Of a DNA stretch of 64,000 nt, positions 1-9,989 are shown in pieces (position 1 is the first letter of the stretch; every line of letters starts with the position of its first letter). Source of the DNA: Mesonia aquimarina. Lineage in GTDB: Bacteria; Bacteroidota; Bacteroidia; Flavobacteriales; Flavobacteriaceae. The position numbers and the translations under genes are program-made. Where the stretch lies: contig NZ_RCNV01000005.1 of NCBI RefSeq assembly GCF_003667275.1, positions 124,001 through 188,000 of the forward strand. Reading direction: 5' to 3'. The notes under the pieces are model-generated. The model was not told the DNA's origin, made no database searches, and saw nothing but the letters and a program-made list of their open reading frames with translations.

Positions 1-324
1 AATCAAACCCAGAATTTTTTAACTACAGCTAATAAAACTGTTAATTCAGCAACATATGAATTAGCCTTTTTATATAAACCAGCGTCTTCAGATCATACCA
101 ATAATTTAGAAATTGTTGGTATCGATGTTGAAAAAGAAGAATACGAATGGTTCTCCGTTAAAAAATTTGTAGAAAATCACCAAAAAGCTGTCTCGCTTTG
201 TTATGCCTTTTTATACCAGTTTTCTATAGAGAATAAGACTGACAAAACAAAACATTACCATAATACTTACCAAATAACCTCGCTTAAACCACTATACATT
301 CAGTTTAGTGTTTTTAGGTTATGA
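1..324 (+). CDS. C-terminal end of an unidentified protein (partial)
   Basis: Frame 1 is open from the first base of the window to a TGA at 322-324, giving the last 107 residues of a protein whose start lies outside the window. The visible part has no membrane segment and includes stretches such as LEIVGIDVEKEEYEW and a Cys/Tyr/Phe-rich segment near the end. I do not recognise the family. It is followed by two small hairpins (341-379) and then, after about 160 bases, by the RND efflux operon, so it is probably a separate transcription unit on the same strand. Confidence 0.6.
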   Translation, partial: NQTQNFLTTANKTVNSATYELAFLYKPASSDHTNNLEIVGIDVEKEEYEWFSVKKFVENHQKAVSLCYAFLYQFSIENKTDKTKHYHNTYQITSLKPLYIQFSVFRL

Positions 325-340
325 TTTAACCCCTCAACAT

Positions 341-379
341 ACAACCTTTTCTTGGTTGTCTTTTATCACAACGATAAAA
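341..379 (+). terminator. Tandem small hairpins after the partial gene; possible terminator
   Basis: The arms ACAACC (341-346) and GGTTGT (354-359) enclose a 7-base T-rich loop and are followed by CTTTT. Directly after this, TTTTATC (361-367) and GATAAAA (373-379) form a second dyad. The first hairpin could end transcription of the partial upstream gene. The second could equally be an operator for the efflux operon. Both stems are short, so this is tentative. Confidence 0.35.
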
Positions 380-486
380 TTTAGCGCGTAATATCGGTTT
401 GTTTTAATATAAACACACCTATAACGCCAGCATGTTTTCATGCAACAATATTACACACCTAAAAATCTTATAAACAGATTATTATC

Positions 487-1569
487 ATGAAAAAAATTCT
501 ATTATTCATGGGCTTATGTGGCATGATATGCCTAACAAGCTGTGAATCAAAAAAACATGAAAAAGAATTAGTGTCTACATTTCTTGTGACCCAGCCTATT
601 CGTAAAGACACCTTAATTACCAATCAATATGTTGCACAAGTTCAGTCTATAAGGAATATTGAAATTAGAGCACAAGAACGAGGATATTTGCAAGATATCT
701 ATGTAGACGAAGGAGAGTCAGTTAAGAAAGGGCAATTGATGTTCAGAATTATGCCAAAACTCTATGAGGCCGAACAACAAAAAGCCGAAGCAGAAGCAGA
801 ATTTGCAAAAATAGAATACCTCAACACTAAAAAGCTAGCGAATAGTAATGTCGTTTCTCCAAATGAGTTAGCGATGGCAAAAGCACATTACGATAAAGCA
901 AAAGCAGAATTAGCACTTGCTAACGTGCATTTAGATTTCACTAGTATTCGAGCTCCTTTTGAGGGTATTTCAGATCGACTTCATCTAAAATTAGGAAGCC
1001 TGGTTGATGAAGGTGATTTATTAACCACACTTTCCGATAACAGCGAAATGTGGGTTTATTATAATGTACCGGAAGCCGAATATCTAGAATATATGAATAC
1101 CAAAAATTCTGAAGATAAAAAAGAAGTTCAGCTTCTTATGGCAAACAACAAAATGTATCCCGAAACAGGAATCGTAAAAACCATCGAAGGAGAATTTAAT
1201 AACGAAACCGGGAATATCGCCTTTAGAGCAACTTTTCCTAACCCAAAAGGTTTATTAAGACACGGCGAAACTGGAAGCATTATCACCACAATTCCATTTA
1301 AAAATGCTTTGTTAATACCACAAAAAACAACTTTTGAAGTGTTAGACAAACACTACGTCTATGTAGTTTCAGAAGAAAATAAAATCGAAGCGAAAGAGAT
1401 TAAAATTGCAAGTGAACTTCCGCATTTATATGTGATAAGTTATGGCATTACCGAAGAGGATAAAATTCTTTTGGAAGGCTTACGAAAAGTAAGAAACGGA
1501 GATGAAATCGAATACGAATTCGAAGAGCCCGAAAAAGTGATTAATCACTTGCAACTATATGCCGAATAA
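487..1569 (+). CDS. RND efflux periplasmic adaptor (membrane fusion) lipoprotein
   Basis: This is an AcrA/MexE-type adaptor that links an inner-membrane RND pump to an outer-membrane channel. Its 360 residues begin with a lipoprotein signal peptide ending in LTSC (Cys19). A biotinyl-lipoyl-like half-motif (GYLQDIYVDEGESVKKGQ) follows, then an alpha-helical hairpin rich in Ala/Glu/Lys (about residues 95-150), then the closing lipoyl half (FTSIRAPFEG) and the beta-barrel region. It is first in a three-gene operon with the pump (23 bases downstream) and the outer-membrane factor. The substrate cannot be told from sequence. The ATG at 487 fits the signal peptide exactly. Confidence 0.93.
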   Translation: MKKILLFMGLCGMICLTSCESKKHEKELVSTFLVTQPIRKDTLITNQYVAQVQSIRNIEIRAQERGYLQDIYVDEGESVKKGQLMFRIMPKLYEAEQQKAEAEAEFAKIEYLNTKKLANSNVVSPNELAMAKAHYDKAKAELALANVHLDFTSIRAPFEGISDRLHLKLGSLVDEGDLLTTLSDNSEMWVYYNVPEAEYLEYMNTKNSEDKKEVQLLMANNKMYPETGIVKTIEGEFNNETGNIAFRATFPNPKGLLRHGETGSIITTIPFKNALLIPQKTTFEVLDKHYVYVVSEENKIEAKEIKIASELPHLYVISYGITEEDKILLEGLRKVRNGDEIEYEFEEPEKVINHLQLYAE

Positions 1570-1592
1570 ATCAATAGCAAAATTCAGAAAAA

Positions 1593-4500
1593 ATGTTTAA
1601 ACGATTTATACATAGACCTGTATTTGCTATAGTGATTTCAATCATTATAGTTTTTATGGGGTCTTTAGCCATAAAAAAATTACCCATATCTCAGTTCCCT
1701 CAAATTGCACCAACTACGGTAAATATTTTTGTAGCTTATCCGGGAGCAAGTGCTGATGTGTTGGTAAAATCTACCCTAATTACCTTAGAAAATTCTATTA
1801 ACGGAGTACAAGATATGCGCTATATTGCTACCGATGCTACGAGTGCCGGTGAAGCAACACTTCGCGTTATTTTTGAACCCGGCACAGACCCTAATGAAGC
1901 TGTAGTTCGGGTAAAAACCCGAGTCGACAGGGTAATGCCACTTTTACCTGAATTAGTTCAGCGAGAAGGTGTTAGCATTACGCCCATTCAGCCTAGTATG
2001 TTAATGTATGTAAATCTATATTCTAAAAATGAGAATATGGATGAAAAGTTCTTGTACAACTATGCGAATGTGAAAATGATTCCTGAAATCAATCGGATTA
2101 AAGGTATTGCAAAATCCACTATTTTAGGAAGTAGAAAATATGCGATGCGGGTATGGTTAAACCCGGATAGAATGCGAGCCTATGATGTTTCTGTTGATGA
2201 AGTAATGGAAGCCATGAAAGAACAAAGTATCGTTGGTCGCCCAGGACGTTTAGGAAGGAGTTCTGGTATCGAAGCACAATCTTTAGAATATGTATTAACT
2301 TACAAAGGGAGGTACAATGAACCCGAGCAATATGAAAATATAATTATCCGGGCAAATCCAGATGGTGAAAGTTTACATCTAAAAGATATTGGTCGAGTAG
2401 AACTCGGAAGTGAATTTTTTGATATTTATTCCAATTTAGATGGGCATCCTTCTGCAGCAATCGTACTGAAACAAAATTACGGTAGTAATGCAAGTGATGT
2501 AATTGATGAGGTAAAAGCAAAACTCGAAGATATGCGAGTCGACTTTCCCCCGGGAATGGATTATAAAATTAGCTACGATGTTTCTCAATTCTTAGACGCA
2601 TCTATTGAGCAGGTGGTTCACACCTTACGAGATGCTTTCTTTTTAGTAGCCATTGTGGTGTTCATTTTCTTGGGAGACTGGCGATCTACTTTAATTCCTA
2701 TTTTGGCTGTTCCGGTCTCATTAGTAGGTGCTTTTTTCGTAATTCAATTTTTTGGTATTTCCATCAACCTCGTTACACTATTCGCTTTAGTATTAGCGAT
2801 TGGTATTGTTGTCGATGATGCAATTGTTGTTGTTGAAGCCGTCCACGCCAAGTTTGAGGAAGACCCGAAAATTTCTCCCTATAAAGCCGTTAAAAAAGTA
2901 CTCGGTGAAATTAGTGGAGCAATTATTGCCATTACGATGGTAATGGTTTCCGTATTCTTGCCAATCTCTTTTATGTCGGGGCCTGTAGGTACATTCTACC
3001 GACAGTTTTCCATTACGATGGCTAGTGCAATTGTAATTTCAGCCTTAATCGCCCTTACATTAACACCGGTTTTATGTGCAATATTGCTTAAAAATCATCA
3101 TGGAAAAGAGAAGAAAAAGAATATTTTAATCAAAGGACTTGATAAATTCAATTCTGGTTTCGATAAACTTACCGGAAAATACGTAGGAATTTTAAAAAGA
3201 ATTGTTAGCAGAAGATGGTTAACATTTGGTATTCTAGTGGCTTTCTGTGCCGGAATCTTTTTAGAAAATCAAATTTTACCTTCAGGTTTTATTCCGAGTG
3301 AAGATCAAGGTACAATCTACGCGATTATTCAAACACCACCAGGAGCAACCTTAGAACGTACCAATGAAGTTTCTATGGAACTTCAGAAAATAGCAGAAGA
3401 AGTTGATGGAATAGAATCGGTTTCGTCCTTAGCGGGTTATGAAATCATGACAGAAGGGCGTGGCTCTAACGCCGGTACGTGTTTAATTAACCTAAAAAAC
3501 TGGTCAGATCGAGAGCATACCGTAAAAGAAATTATGGAAGAGCTCGAAGAAGAATCCAAAGACTTAGGTGCGATAATTGAGTTTTTTGAACCACCAGCCA
3601 TTCCTGGGTTTGGTTCTTCCGGTGGTTTTTCTATGCGTTTATTAGATCAAAATACAGATACAGATTACCAAGAGTTCGATAAAATTAATCAAGAATTCAT
3701 GGAGAACCTTAGAAAGCGAAAAGAGTTAAAAGGACTTTTCACCTTCTTTGCTGCAAATTATCCGCAATATGAATTAGAGTTCAATAATGAATTAGCGATG
3801 CAGAAAGGAGTTTCTATTGGAAAAGCGATGGAAAACCTGAATATTCTAATCGGTAGTACGTACGAACAAGGTTTCATTAAATTTAATCGCTTTTTTAAAG
3901 TTTATGTTCAATCTGACCCTAAGTTTAGAAGATTACCCTCCGATGTGTTAGATATGTATGTAAAAAATGATCACGGAGAAATGGTTCCATATTCCGCCTT
4001 TATGAAGCTAAAAAAACTACAGGGCCCTAACGAGGTAACTCGATTCAACATGTATAATTCTGCGGCAATTCGTGGACTCCCGGCAAAAGGCTACACTACT
4101 GCAGATGCTATTGAAGCCATTCGTGAAGTTGCAAAAGAAACCTTACCGAAAAATTATGATATTGCTTGGGAAGGACTTTCGTATGATGAATCTCATCGGG
4201 GTAATGAATCACTATATATTTTCTTAATCGTTTTGGTGTTCGTTTATTTTGTACTTGCCGCACAATATGAAAGTTTCATAATTCCGTTGACAGTAATTTT
4301 CTCACTTCCTGTGGGAGTTTTCGGTTCGTTTATGTTGCTGAAATTCATGGGGCTTCAAAATGATATTTACGCACAAATCGGACTCATAATGTTAGTTGGT
4401 CTTTTAGGTAAAAACGCGGTATTAATTGTGGAATTTGCCGTTATAAAACATAGGGAGGGCTATACTATTTTAGAATCTGCCATTGAAGGTGCAAAAGTTC

Positions 4501-4757
4501 GTTTTAGACCTATTTTAATGACTTCTTTTGCTTTCATCGCCGGATTAATTCCATTGATAGTTGCAACCGGAGCCGGAGCAATCGGTAACCGAACGTTAGG
4601 AGCTTCAGCTTTAGGCGGAATGCTTTTCGGAACCATTTTCGGTGTAATTATAGTTCCCGGTTTATACTACATTTTTGGTAGTCTGTCCGAAGGAAAATCA
4701 TTAATAAAATATGAAGACGATAATCCGTTAACAGAAGATTTTGAATATGATGAATAG
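1593..4757 (+). CDS. RND multidrug efflux pump, AcrB-like (HAE1 family)
   Basis: This proton-driven inner-membrane exporter has 1054 residues, the usual size for AcrB/MexB. It starts with the classic FIHRPVFAIVISIIIVFMG first transmembrane helix. The proton-relay residues are intact: Asp408-Asp409 in the TM4 motif VVDDAIVVVE, and Lys940 in TM10 (GLLGKNAVLIVEFA). Two large periplasmic loops carry the drug-binding porter domains. It is flanked by its adaptor and its outer-membrane factor, so the operon encodes a complete tripartite pump. No regulator is adjacent inside the window. Substrates are unknown. Confidence 0.95.
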   Translation: MFKRFIHRPVFAIVISIIIVFMGSLAIKKLPISQFPQIAPTTVNIFVAYPGASADVLVKSTLITLENSINGVQDMRYIATDATSAGEATLRVIFEPGTDPNEAVVRVKTRVDRVMPLLPELVQREGVSITPIQPSMLMYVNLYSKNENMDEKFLYNYANVKMIPEINRIKGIAKSTILGSRKYAMRVWLNPDRMRAYDVSVDEVMEAMKEQSIVGRPGRLGRSSGIEAQSLEYVLTYKGRYNEPEQYENIIIRANPDGESLHLKDIGRVELGSEFFDIYSNLDGHPSAAIVLKQNYGSNASDVIDEVKAKLEDMRVDFPPGMDYKISYDVSQFLDASIEQVVHTLRDAFFLVAIVVFIFLGDWRSTLIPILAVPVSLVGAFFVIQFFGISINLVTLFALVLAIGIVVDDAIVVVEAVHAKFEEDPKISPYKAVKKVLGEISGAIIAITMVMVSVFLPISFMSGPVGTFYRQFSITMASAIVISALIALTLTPVLCAILLKNHHGKEKKKNILIKGLDKFNSGFDKLTGKYVGILKRIVSRRWLTFGILVAFCAGIFLENQILPSGFIPSEDQGTIYAIIQTPPGATLERTNEVSMELQKIAEEVDGIESVSSLAGYEIMTEGRGSNAGTCLINLKNWSDREHTVKEIMEELEEESKDLGAIIEFFEPPAIPGFGSSGGFSMRLLDQNTDTDYQEFDKINQEFMENLRKRKELKGLFTFFAANYPQYELEFNNELAMQKGVSIGKAMENLNILIGSTYEQGFIKFNRFFKVYVQSDPKFRRLPSDVLDMYVKNDHGEMVPYSAFMKLKKLQGPNEVTRFNMYNSAAIRGLPAKGYTTADAIEAIREVAKETLPKNYDIAWEGLSYDESHRGNESLYIFLIVLVFVYFVLAAQYESFIIPLTVIFSLPVGVFGSFMLLKFMGLQNDIYAQIGLIMLVGLLGKNAVLIVEFAVIKHREGYTILESAIEGAKVRFRPILMTSFAFIAGLIPLIVATGAGAIGNRTLGASALGGMLFGTIFGVIIVPGLYYIFGSLSEGKSLIKYEDDNPLTEDFEYDE

Positions 4758-6183
4758 AAAAAAAATAATTCAAGGAGTAGGAATTTCAATGCTATTTTTA
4801 CTCGTCAGTGCTTGTGGCGTTCCTAAACTCACACAGAAAGAAGTGAATAAAGAGATTCCTGCGAGTTACAACAGCTCACGGGACACCCTTAATTCCGCAA
4901 CGATCAATTGGAAAGAATTTTTTACCGACCCACATTTAAATCGGTTAATTGACACCGCCTTAGCTAATAATCAAGAGCTGAATATCATCTTGCAAGAACT
5001 TCAAATTACTAAAAATGAGGTTCAAGCGAAAAAGGGAGAATATTTACCTTTTGTAGGATTAAGAGGAGGTGCCGGTTTTGAGAAATCCGGTAGATATACC
5101 AGAAACGGAGCAGTGGAAGAAAGTCTAAATATCAAGGACGAAAAAACAATGCCTGACCCTTTACCTGATTATATGCTGAGTGCTTATGCAACTTGGGAAA
5201 TAGATATTTGGCACAAACTACGTAATTCGAAAAAAGCAGCAGTCATGAATTACCTGTCGAGTGTAGAAGGGAAAAATTTTATGACGACCAACCTGATTGC
5301 TGAACTTGCTAATTCATATTATGAATTACTTGCACTTGATAATCAACTGGATATTGTACAACGAAATGTAGCCATTCAAACTAATGCCTTAAGAATTGTT
5401 CGCTTACAAAAAGAAGCGACTCGCGTAACGTCCTTGGCGGTTCGGAAATTTGAAGCAGAAGTATTTCATACCAGAAGTTTACAATATGAAATTCAGCAAG
5501 AAATTACAGAAAAAGAGAATCGTATAAATTTTTTAGTGGGGCACTTTCCGCAGCATGTAGAACGTAGTAATAAAAATTTTGATACGTTAATTCCTAAAAA
5601 AATTCACACAGGACTTCCGGCCCAGTTGCTGGAAAACCGACCGGATATTAAACAAGCAGAATTAGAGCTTAGTGCGGCTAAACTTAATATTAAAGTTGCT
5701 AAAGCTAGGTTTTACCCTTCATTAGGAATTTCTGCCGGCATAGGATTTCAAGCTTTTGATCCCTCATACTTATTAAAAACTCCGGAATCGCTTTTATACT
5801 CTTTAGCTGGAGACCTGACCGCTCCTCTTATTAATAGAAACGCTATAAAAGCAGCCTATTCTAGTGCAAATGCAAAGCAAATTCAAGCGGTGTATAATTA
5901 TGAGCGCAGTATTTTAAAAGCCTATATAGAAGTTGCCAATCAGCTTGCAAAAATTGATAACTTGGAAAAGAGCTACAACTTAAAAGCACAAGAAGTTGAA
6001 GCTCTTACTAAATCGATTAATATTGCTAATGATTTGTTTAAATCCGCTAGAGCAGATTACATGGAGGTTTTACTCACCCAACGTGATGCCCTAGAGTCGA
6101 AGTTTGAATTGGTAGAAACCAAGAAAAATCAGCTAAATGCTTTGGTAGATATGTACCAAGCTTTAGGTGGCGGATGGAATTAA
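4747..6183 (+). CDS. Outer-membrane efflux channel lipoprotein, OprM/NodT family
   Basis: This is the TolC-like channel of the first RND pump. The frame is open from a TTG at 4741, but ATG codons at 4747 and 4750 are more likely starts. From 4747 the signal peptide ends in the lipobox LVSAC, giving an N-terminal lipidated cysteine as in OprM. The roughly 478-residue protein shows the duplicated outer-membrane-efflux repeat, with long Ala/Gln/Glu-rich helices and motifs such as LLENRPDIKQAELELSAAKLNIKVAKARFYPS. The start overlaps the last codons of the pump gene, which suggests translational coupling. It is followed by a strong terminator. Confidence 0.92.
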   Translation: MMNRKKIIQGVGISMLFLLVSACGVPKLTQKEVNKEIPASYNSSRDTLNSATINWKEFFTDPHLNRLIDTALANNQELNIILQELQITKNEVQAKKGEYLPFVGLRGGAGFEKSGRYTRNGAVEESLNIKDEKTMPDPLPDYMLSAYATWEIDIWHKLRNSKKAAVMNYLSSVEGKNFMTTNLIAELANSYYELLALDNQLDIVQRNVAIQTNALRIVRLQKEATRVTSLAVRKFEAEVFHTRSLQYEIQQEITEKENRINFLVGHFPQHVERSNKNFDTLIPKKIHTGLPAQLLENRPDIKQAELELSAAKLNIKVAKARFYPSLGISAGIGFQAFDPSYLLKTPESLLYSLAGDLTAPLINRNAIKAAYSSANAKQIQAVYNYERSILKAYIEVANQLAKIDNLEKSYNLKAQEVEALTKSINIANDLFKSARADYMEVLLTQRDALESKFELVETKKNQLNALVDMYQALGGGWN

Positions 6184-6210
6184 AATGCCAAAACTATAAG
6201 TAAAGCTAAA

Positions 6211-6246
6211 AACCCCGATTCTTTTTACAGAATCGGGGTTTTTTTA
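6211..6246 (+). terminator. Rho-independent terminator of the RND operon
   Basis: The arms AACCCCGATTCT (6211-6222) and AGAATCGGGGTT (6229-6240) pair perfectly over 12 bp and are followed by a run of T. It lies 28 bases after the channel gene. Confidence 0.9.
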
Positions 6247-6329
6247 TTTTATCAACCTACAAAAAATTACCGGAACAACACTCAGCATAAACTTCTAGTC
6301 CAATCAACTTCTTATTTTTCAACATAAAA

Positions 6330-6357
6330 AATCCCGACCAAATAAATGATCGGGATT
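6330..6357 (-). terminator. Terminator of tRNA-Gln
   Basis: The arms AATCCCGA (6330-6337) and TCGGGATT (6350-6357) form a hairpin. Read on the minus strand, it is followed by a T-run (the complement of AAAAA before 6330). It sits 7 bases beyond the 3' end of the minus-strand tRNA. Confidence 0.7.
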
Positions 6358-6364
6358 AATTCTG

Positions 6365-6437
6365 TTGGCCTACTAGGGCTCGAACCTAGACTCTTCTGGA
6401 CCAAAACCAGACGTGTTGCCAGTTACACCATAGGCCA
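6365..6437 (-). tRNA. tRNA-Gln (anticodon TTG)
   Basis: On the minus strand the sequence starts TGGCCTA and ends TAGGCCA plus discriminator A, giving a perfect 7-bp acceptor stem. The anticodon arm TCTGG-TTTTGGT-CCAGA places TTG at positions 34-36. The T arm CTAGG-TTCGAGC-CCTAG is complete. CCA is not encoded. The gene stands alone with its own terminator. Confidence 0.95.
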
Positions 6438-6595
6438 ATGCTTGAATGCGGTGCAAATTTAATATAAACTTTTAATTCACCAAATAAAAAATAAAAAAAA
6501 ATTCAAGGCAATAGGATAATTTTAATTTCGTTCTAAGCTCATTCAGCATTTATTCTTAAATTCGCCACACGCAGAAATTTTTTCAATCCGAAAGC

Positions 6596-9500
6596 ATGAC
6601 AGAACTTAACTTTAGCAAGTGGAATAAAATTTTAGGATGGGCCGTTTTTCTTATCGCCCTCATTACATATACCTTAACTGTAGAACCCACCGCTAGTTTC
6701 TGGGATGCCGGGGAGTATATTTCTACGGCAGCAAAATTACAAGTAGGTCACCCACCGGGCGCTCCATTATTCCAAATGATGGGAGCATTTTTCTCTACCT
6801 TCACTACAGATGAAACCAATGTTGCCCTAATGGTCAATATGGTTTCGGTCGTTTCCAGTGCATTTACTATTCTATTTATGTTCTGGTCTATTTCTATCTT
6901 GGTGAGAAAAATTTCCGGTTCGGCAGAAACCTTATCAACTTCCTCTAAAATTGCGGTTTTGGGGAGTGCATTAGTCGGTTCACTTGCGTTTAGTTTTACC
7001 GACAGTTTTTGGTTTAACTCCGGAGAAGCAGAAGTTTATGCGATGGCAAGTTTTCTTATGGCAGTACTTTTTTACCTCGGCTTATTATGGGAACGCGATA
7101 TGTTTAAACCACGCGGAAACCGATGGTTAATTTTAATCGCCTTTATTATTGGTCTTTCATTTGGTGTACACTTTATGGCCTTACTCACCATTCCTGCTAT
7201 CGGATTTTTATATTATTTTAAAAACACCGAAAAAATTACGGCCAAAAACTTTATCCTAGCTAATATTATTGTAGTGGCTATCTTATTGTTTATTTTTAAA
7301 TTATTATTGCCATATACGCTGACTTTTTTCGCTGAAGCGGAAGTATTTTTTGTCAACTCGATTGGATTACCATTTAATTCAGGAACCATTATTGCCGGTT
7401 TAGTGGTATTGATCGCTTTTTTCTATGGATTTAAATACACCAAAAAGCACAATTACATTCACGCCAATACATTTTTACTATGCGTATTGTTTATTTTTAT
7501 CGGATTTTCCAGTTGGATTATGCTTCCTATCCGTGCCAATGCCGGAACGGTTATTAATGAAAACAGCCCCGACAATGCACGAGAATTATTAGCCTATTAT
7601 AATCGAGAGCAATATCCTGAAACCAAATTGTTTTACGGTCCGCAGTTTACAGACACCTTCGCCGGTTTAGATGAAGAAGAACCCTATATCGATGATAAAC
7701 CAAAATATGAAGAAGATGAGGCTAGCGGAAAATATATTATTGTAAACAATTGGGAAAATGCTAAACCAAATTCAAGCAGTAAACACAAAACATTATTACC
7801 CAGAATGTGGAGTCCGGAGCATATTGCAAATTACATGCAATTTACGGGACCTATAGAGTTTACCATCAGACCAGAATATCAGCAAGAACAACAGCTGGTA
7901 CAAACAGTAAACGAATTTAAAAAAGCCTACGCCTTAGGAAAAATTGACAATGAAGATTACGTGTCTTTTCTACGCCAATTCGGCCAATATATTGATGTAA
8001 AAAAACCTTCTACCACTTCCAATATCCGTTATTTACTTGAATTCCAAATCGGCTACATGTATATGCGCTATTTTATGTGGAATTTTGTGGGGAGGCAAGA
8101 CGATATTCAAGGAAGGTATACCGATTTACATGGAAATTGGATTAGCGGAATTGACTTTATAGACGAAATGTTCTTAGGCTCTCAAGATAACCTGCCTAGT
8201 GATGTAAAAAATAACAAAGCAAGAAACACCTATTTTTTCCTACCATTGATTTTAGGAATTATCGGTTTGGTTTTTCAACTTAAAAAAGACAATAAGAATT
8301 TTTGGGTTCTCTTAGTTTTCTTCCTATTTACGGGAATTGCCCTTAAAATTTACCTCAACGAACGTCCGTTTGAGCCGAGAGAAAGAGATTACGCGCTTGT
8401 CGGCTCCTTTTATGTATTTGCCATTTGGATTGGCTTTGGTGTTTATGCCTTATACGATATGCTCAAGAAAAACCTGTCGGCAAAAATAGTAGCGCCGCTG
8501 GTTACCGTGGTTTGTTTACTTGCCGTTCCCGGGATTTTAGTCTCGCAAAATTGGGACGATCACAACAGGTCTAACCGCTATACCACCACGGCCATGGCTA
8601 AAATGTATTTAGACTCTGTAGAAGAAAACGGAATTCTATTTACTATTGGCGATAACGACACTTTTGCCCTATGGTATGCACAAGAAATTGAGGGGTATCG
8701 AAAAGACGTTCGCGTCATTAACACTTCCTTATTTGCGACAGCCTGGTATATTGACCAAATGAAGCGTGCCGCTTACGACAGTAAACCTGTAAAAACATTG
8801 TTAGAGCATAGTGACTACAGCTACGGAACTAATGATTATGTACGTTATTACAAAGATCCGCGTGTTCGAGATACGATGCTGATTAAAAATTGGCTTAAAT
8901 ACATTAAAAGTGACGACCCGAGTACACAAGCTGAAACGCAAACAGGACAAATGGTGAGCACCTTCCCGACTAAAAATATTCGAGTTCCGGTAAGTGCGAG
9001 TAATGCTATAAAAAGTGGTATTGTTAAAGAAAAAGATCGCAATAAAATTGTTCCTTATATCGATATTAACCTCGATGAAAATGTTATGCTTAAAAATAGG
9101 ATTTTAATGCTAGACGTGGTCGCAAATGCAAATTGGGAACGTCCTATTTACTTTACCGGCGGGAGCTTTGGAGATGATGATTACTTATGGATGAAAGACT
9201 ACCTTCAACTCGACGGGGTTTGCTATAAACTTGTCCCGATTAAAACACCTATCGACCCGAGGATTCCTTATGACATGGGAAGAATTGATACTGATAAAAT
9301 GTATGATATTGTGACTAATTGGGAATGGGGAAATAGCGGAAGTGATGAAATTTATCACGATCCGGAAACCAGAAAAAACTCCATTACATATAGAGGAAAT
9401 TTAGCACGTTTGGTTGAAAATCTAATCGCTGAAAAAGATAGTGTTCGTGCCAAAAAAATATTAGATCTGGGTATGGAAAAAATGCCTGTCGATAAATTTG

Positions 9501-9928
9501 GTCACTACACTTTATTAGAACCTTTTATTGACGGTTATTACCAAATCGGTGAAAAAGAAACTGCCCGAGAAATATGGAAAAAAACCGCCGAAAAATATCA
9601 CGAAAAACTACGTTATTATAGCAGCTTACCGCTGAACAAACAATATGAATACGGCGAAACTATTATTACGGCTATTGAGCGCTACCGAAGTTTAGTCGAC
9701 TTATTAATTCTTAATCAAGATGAAGAATTGGTAGAGGAAAAAGCCGAGGAGTTTAATAGTTATTTAAAAATGTTTAAGCATTTTTATAAAGAAGAAGAGT
9801 CGTATAATACTCAGGAGCCGGAAGAAGAAATAGATCCTGCTTTAGAAAACGAGTTGTTAAACCCTAGAAATATAGCTCCGAATGATTCCACACTTATGGA
9901 TGGGACAGAAACTGATATTATTCCTTAA
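6596..9928 (+). CDS. DUF2723 / TMEM260-like polytopic membrane glycosyltransferase
   Basis: This 1110-residue protein begins with a multi-helix membrane domain (about residues 10-330, further helices to about 660) and ends with a soluble, tetratricopeptide-like region. The early luminal-loop signature SFWDAGEYISTAAKLQVGHPPGAPLFQMMG is diagnostic of the DUF2723 family (PF11028). That family contains the animal O-mannosyltransferase TMEM260 and is classed as GT117. By family inference it could transfer sugar from a lipid carrier to exported proteins, since protein O-glycosylation is common in Bacteroidota, but no activity can be read from the sequence. The acidic C-terminus ends just before a terminator. 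It is monocistronic. Confidence 0.85.
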   Translation: MTELNFSKWNKILGWAVFLIALITYTLTVEPTASFWDAGEYISTAAKLQVGHPPGAPLFQMMGAFFSTFTTDETNVALMVNMVSVVSSAFTILFMFWSISILVRKISGSAETLSTSSKIAVLGSALVGSLAFSFTDSFWFNSGEAEVYAMASFLMAVLFYLGLLWERDMFKPRGNRWLILIAFIIGLSFGVHFMALLTIPAIGFLYYFKNTEKITAKNFILANIIVVAILLFIFKLLLPYTLTFFAEAEVFFVNSIGLPFNSGTIIAGLVVLIAFFYGFKYTKKHNYIHANTFLLCVLFIFIGFSSWIMLPIRANAGTVINENSPDNARELLAYYNREQYPETKLFYGPQFTDTFAGLDEEEPYIDDKPKYEEDEASGKYIIVNNWENAKPNSSSKHKTLLPRMWSPEHIANYMQFTGPIEFTIRPEYQQEQQLVQTVNEFKKAYALGKIDNEDYVSFLRQFGQYIDVKKPSTTSNIRYLLEFQIGYMYMRYFMWNFVGRQDDIQGRYTDLHGNWISGIDFIDEMFLGSQDNLPSDVKNNKARNTYFFLPLILGIIGLVFQLKKDNKNFWVLLVFFLFTGIALKIYLNERPFEPRERDYALVGSFYVFAIWIGFGVYALYDMLKKNLSAKIVAPLVTVVCLLAVPGILVSQNWDDHNRSNRYTTTAMAKMYLDSVEENGILFTIGDNDTFALWYAQEIEGYRKDVRVINTSLFATAWYIDQMKRAAYDSKPVKTLLEHSDYSYGTNDYVRYYKDPRVRDTMLIKNWLKYIKSDDPSTQAETQTGQMVSTFPTKNIRVPVSASNAIKSGIVKEKDRNKIVPYIDINLDENVMLKNRILMLDVVANANWERPIYFTGGSFGDDDYLWMKDYLQLDGVCYKLVPIKTPIDPRIPYDMGRIDTDKMYDIVTNWEWGNSGSDEIYHDPETRKNSITYRGNLARLVENLIAEKDSVRAKKILDLGMEKMPVDKFGHYTLLEPFIDGYYQIGEKETAREIWKKTAEKYHEKLRYYSSLPLNKQYEYGETIITAIERYRSLVDLLILNQDEELVEEKAEEFNSYLKMFKHFYKEEESYNTQEPEEEIDPALENELLNPRNIAPNDSTLMDGTETDIIP

Positions 9929-9934
9929 AGAGAA

Positions 9935-9966
9935 AAACCTGCAAGTAATTTTGCAGGTTTTTTTTA
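9935..9966 (+). terminator. Terminator after the DUF2723 gene
   Basis: The arms AAACCTGCAA (9935-9944) and TTGCAGGTTT (9951-9960) are followed by T residues. It separates this gene from the convergent thioredoxin-like gene. Confidence 0.88.
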
Positions 9967-9989
9967 TTAAACAGACTATTCTTAATTTT

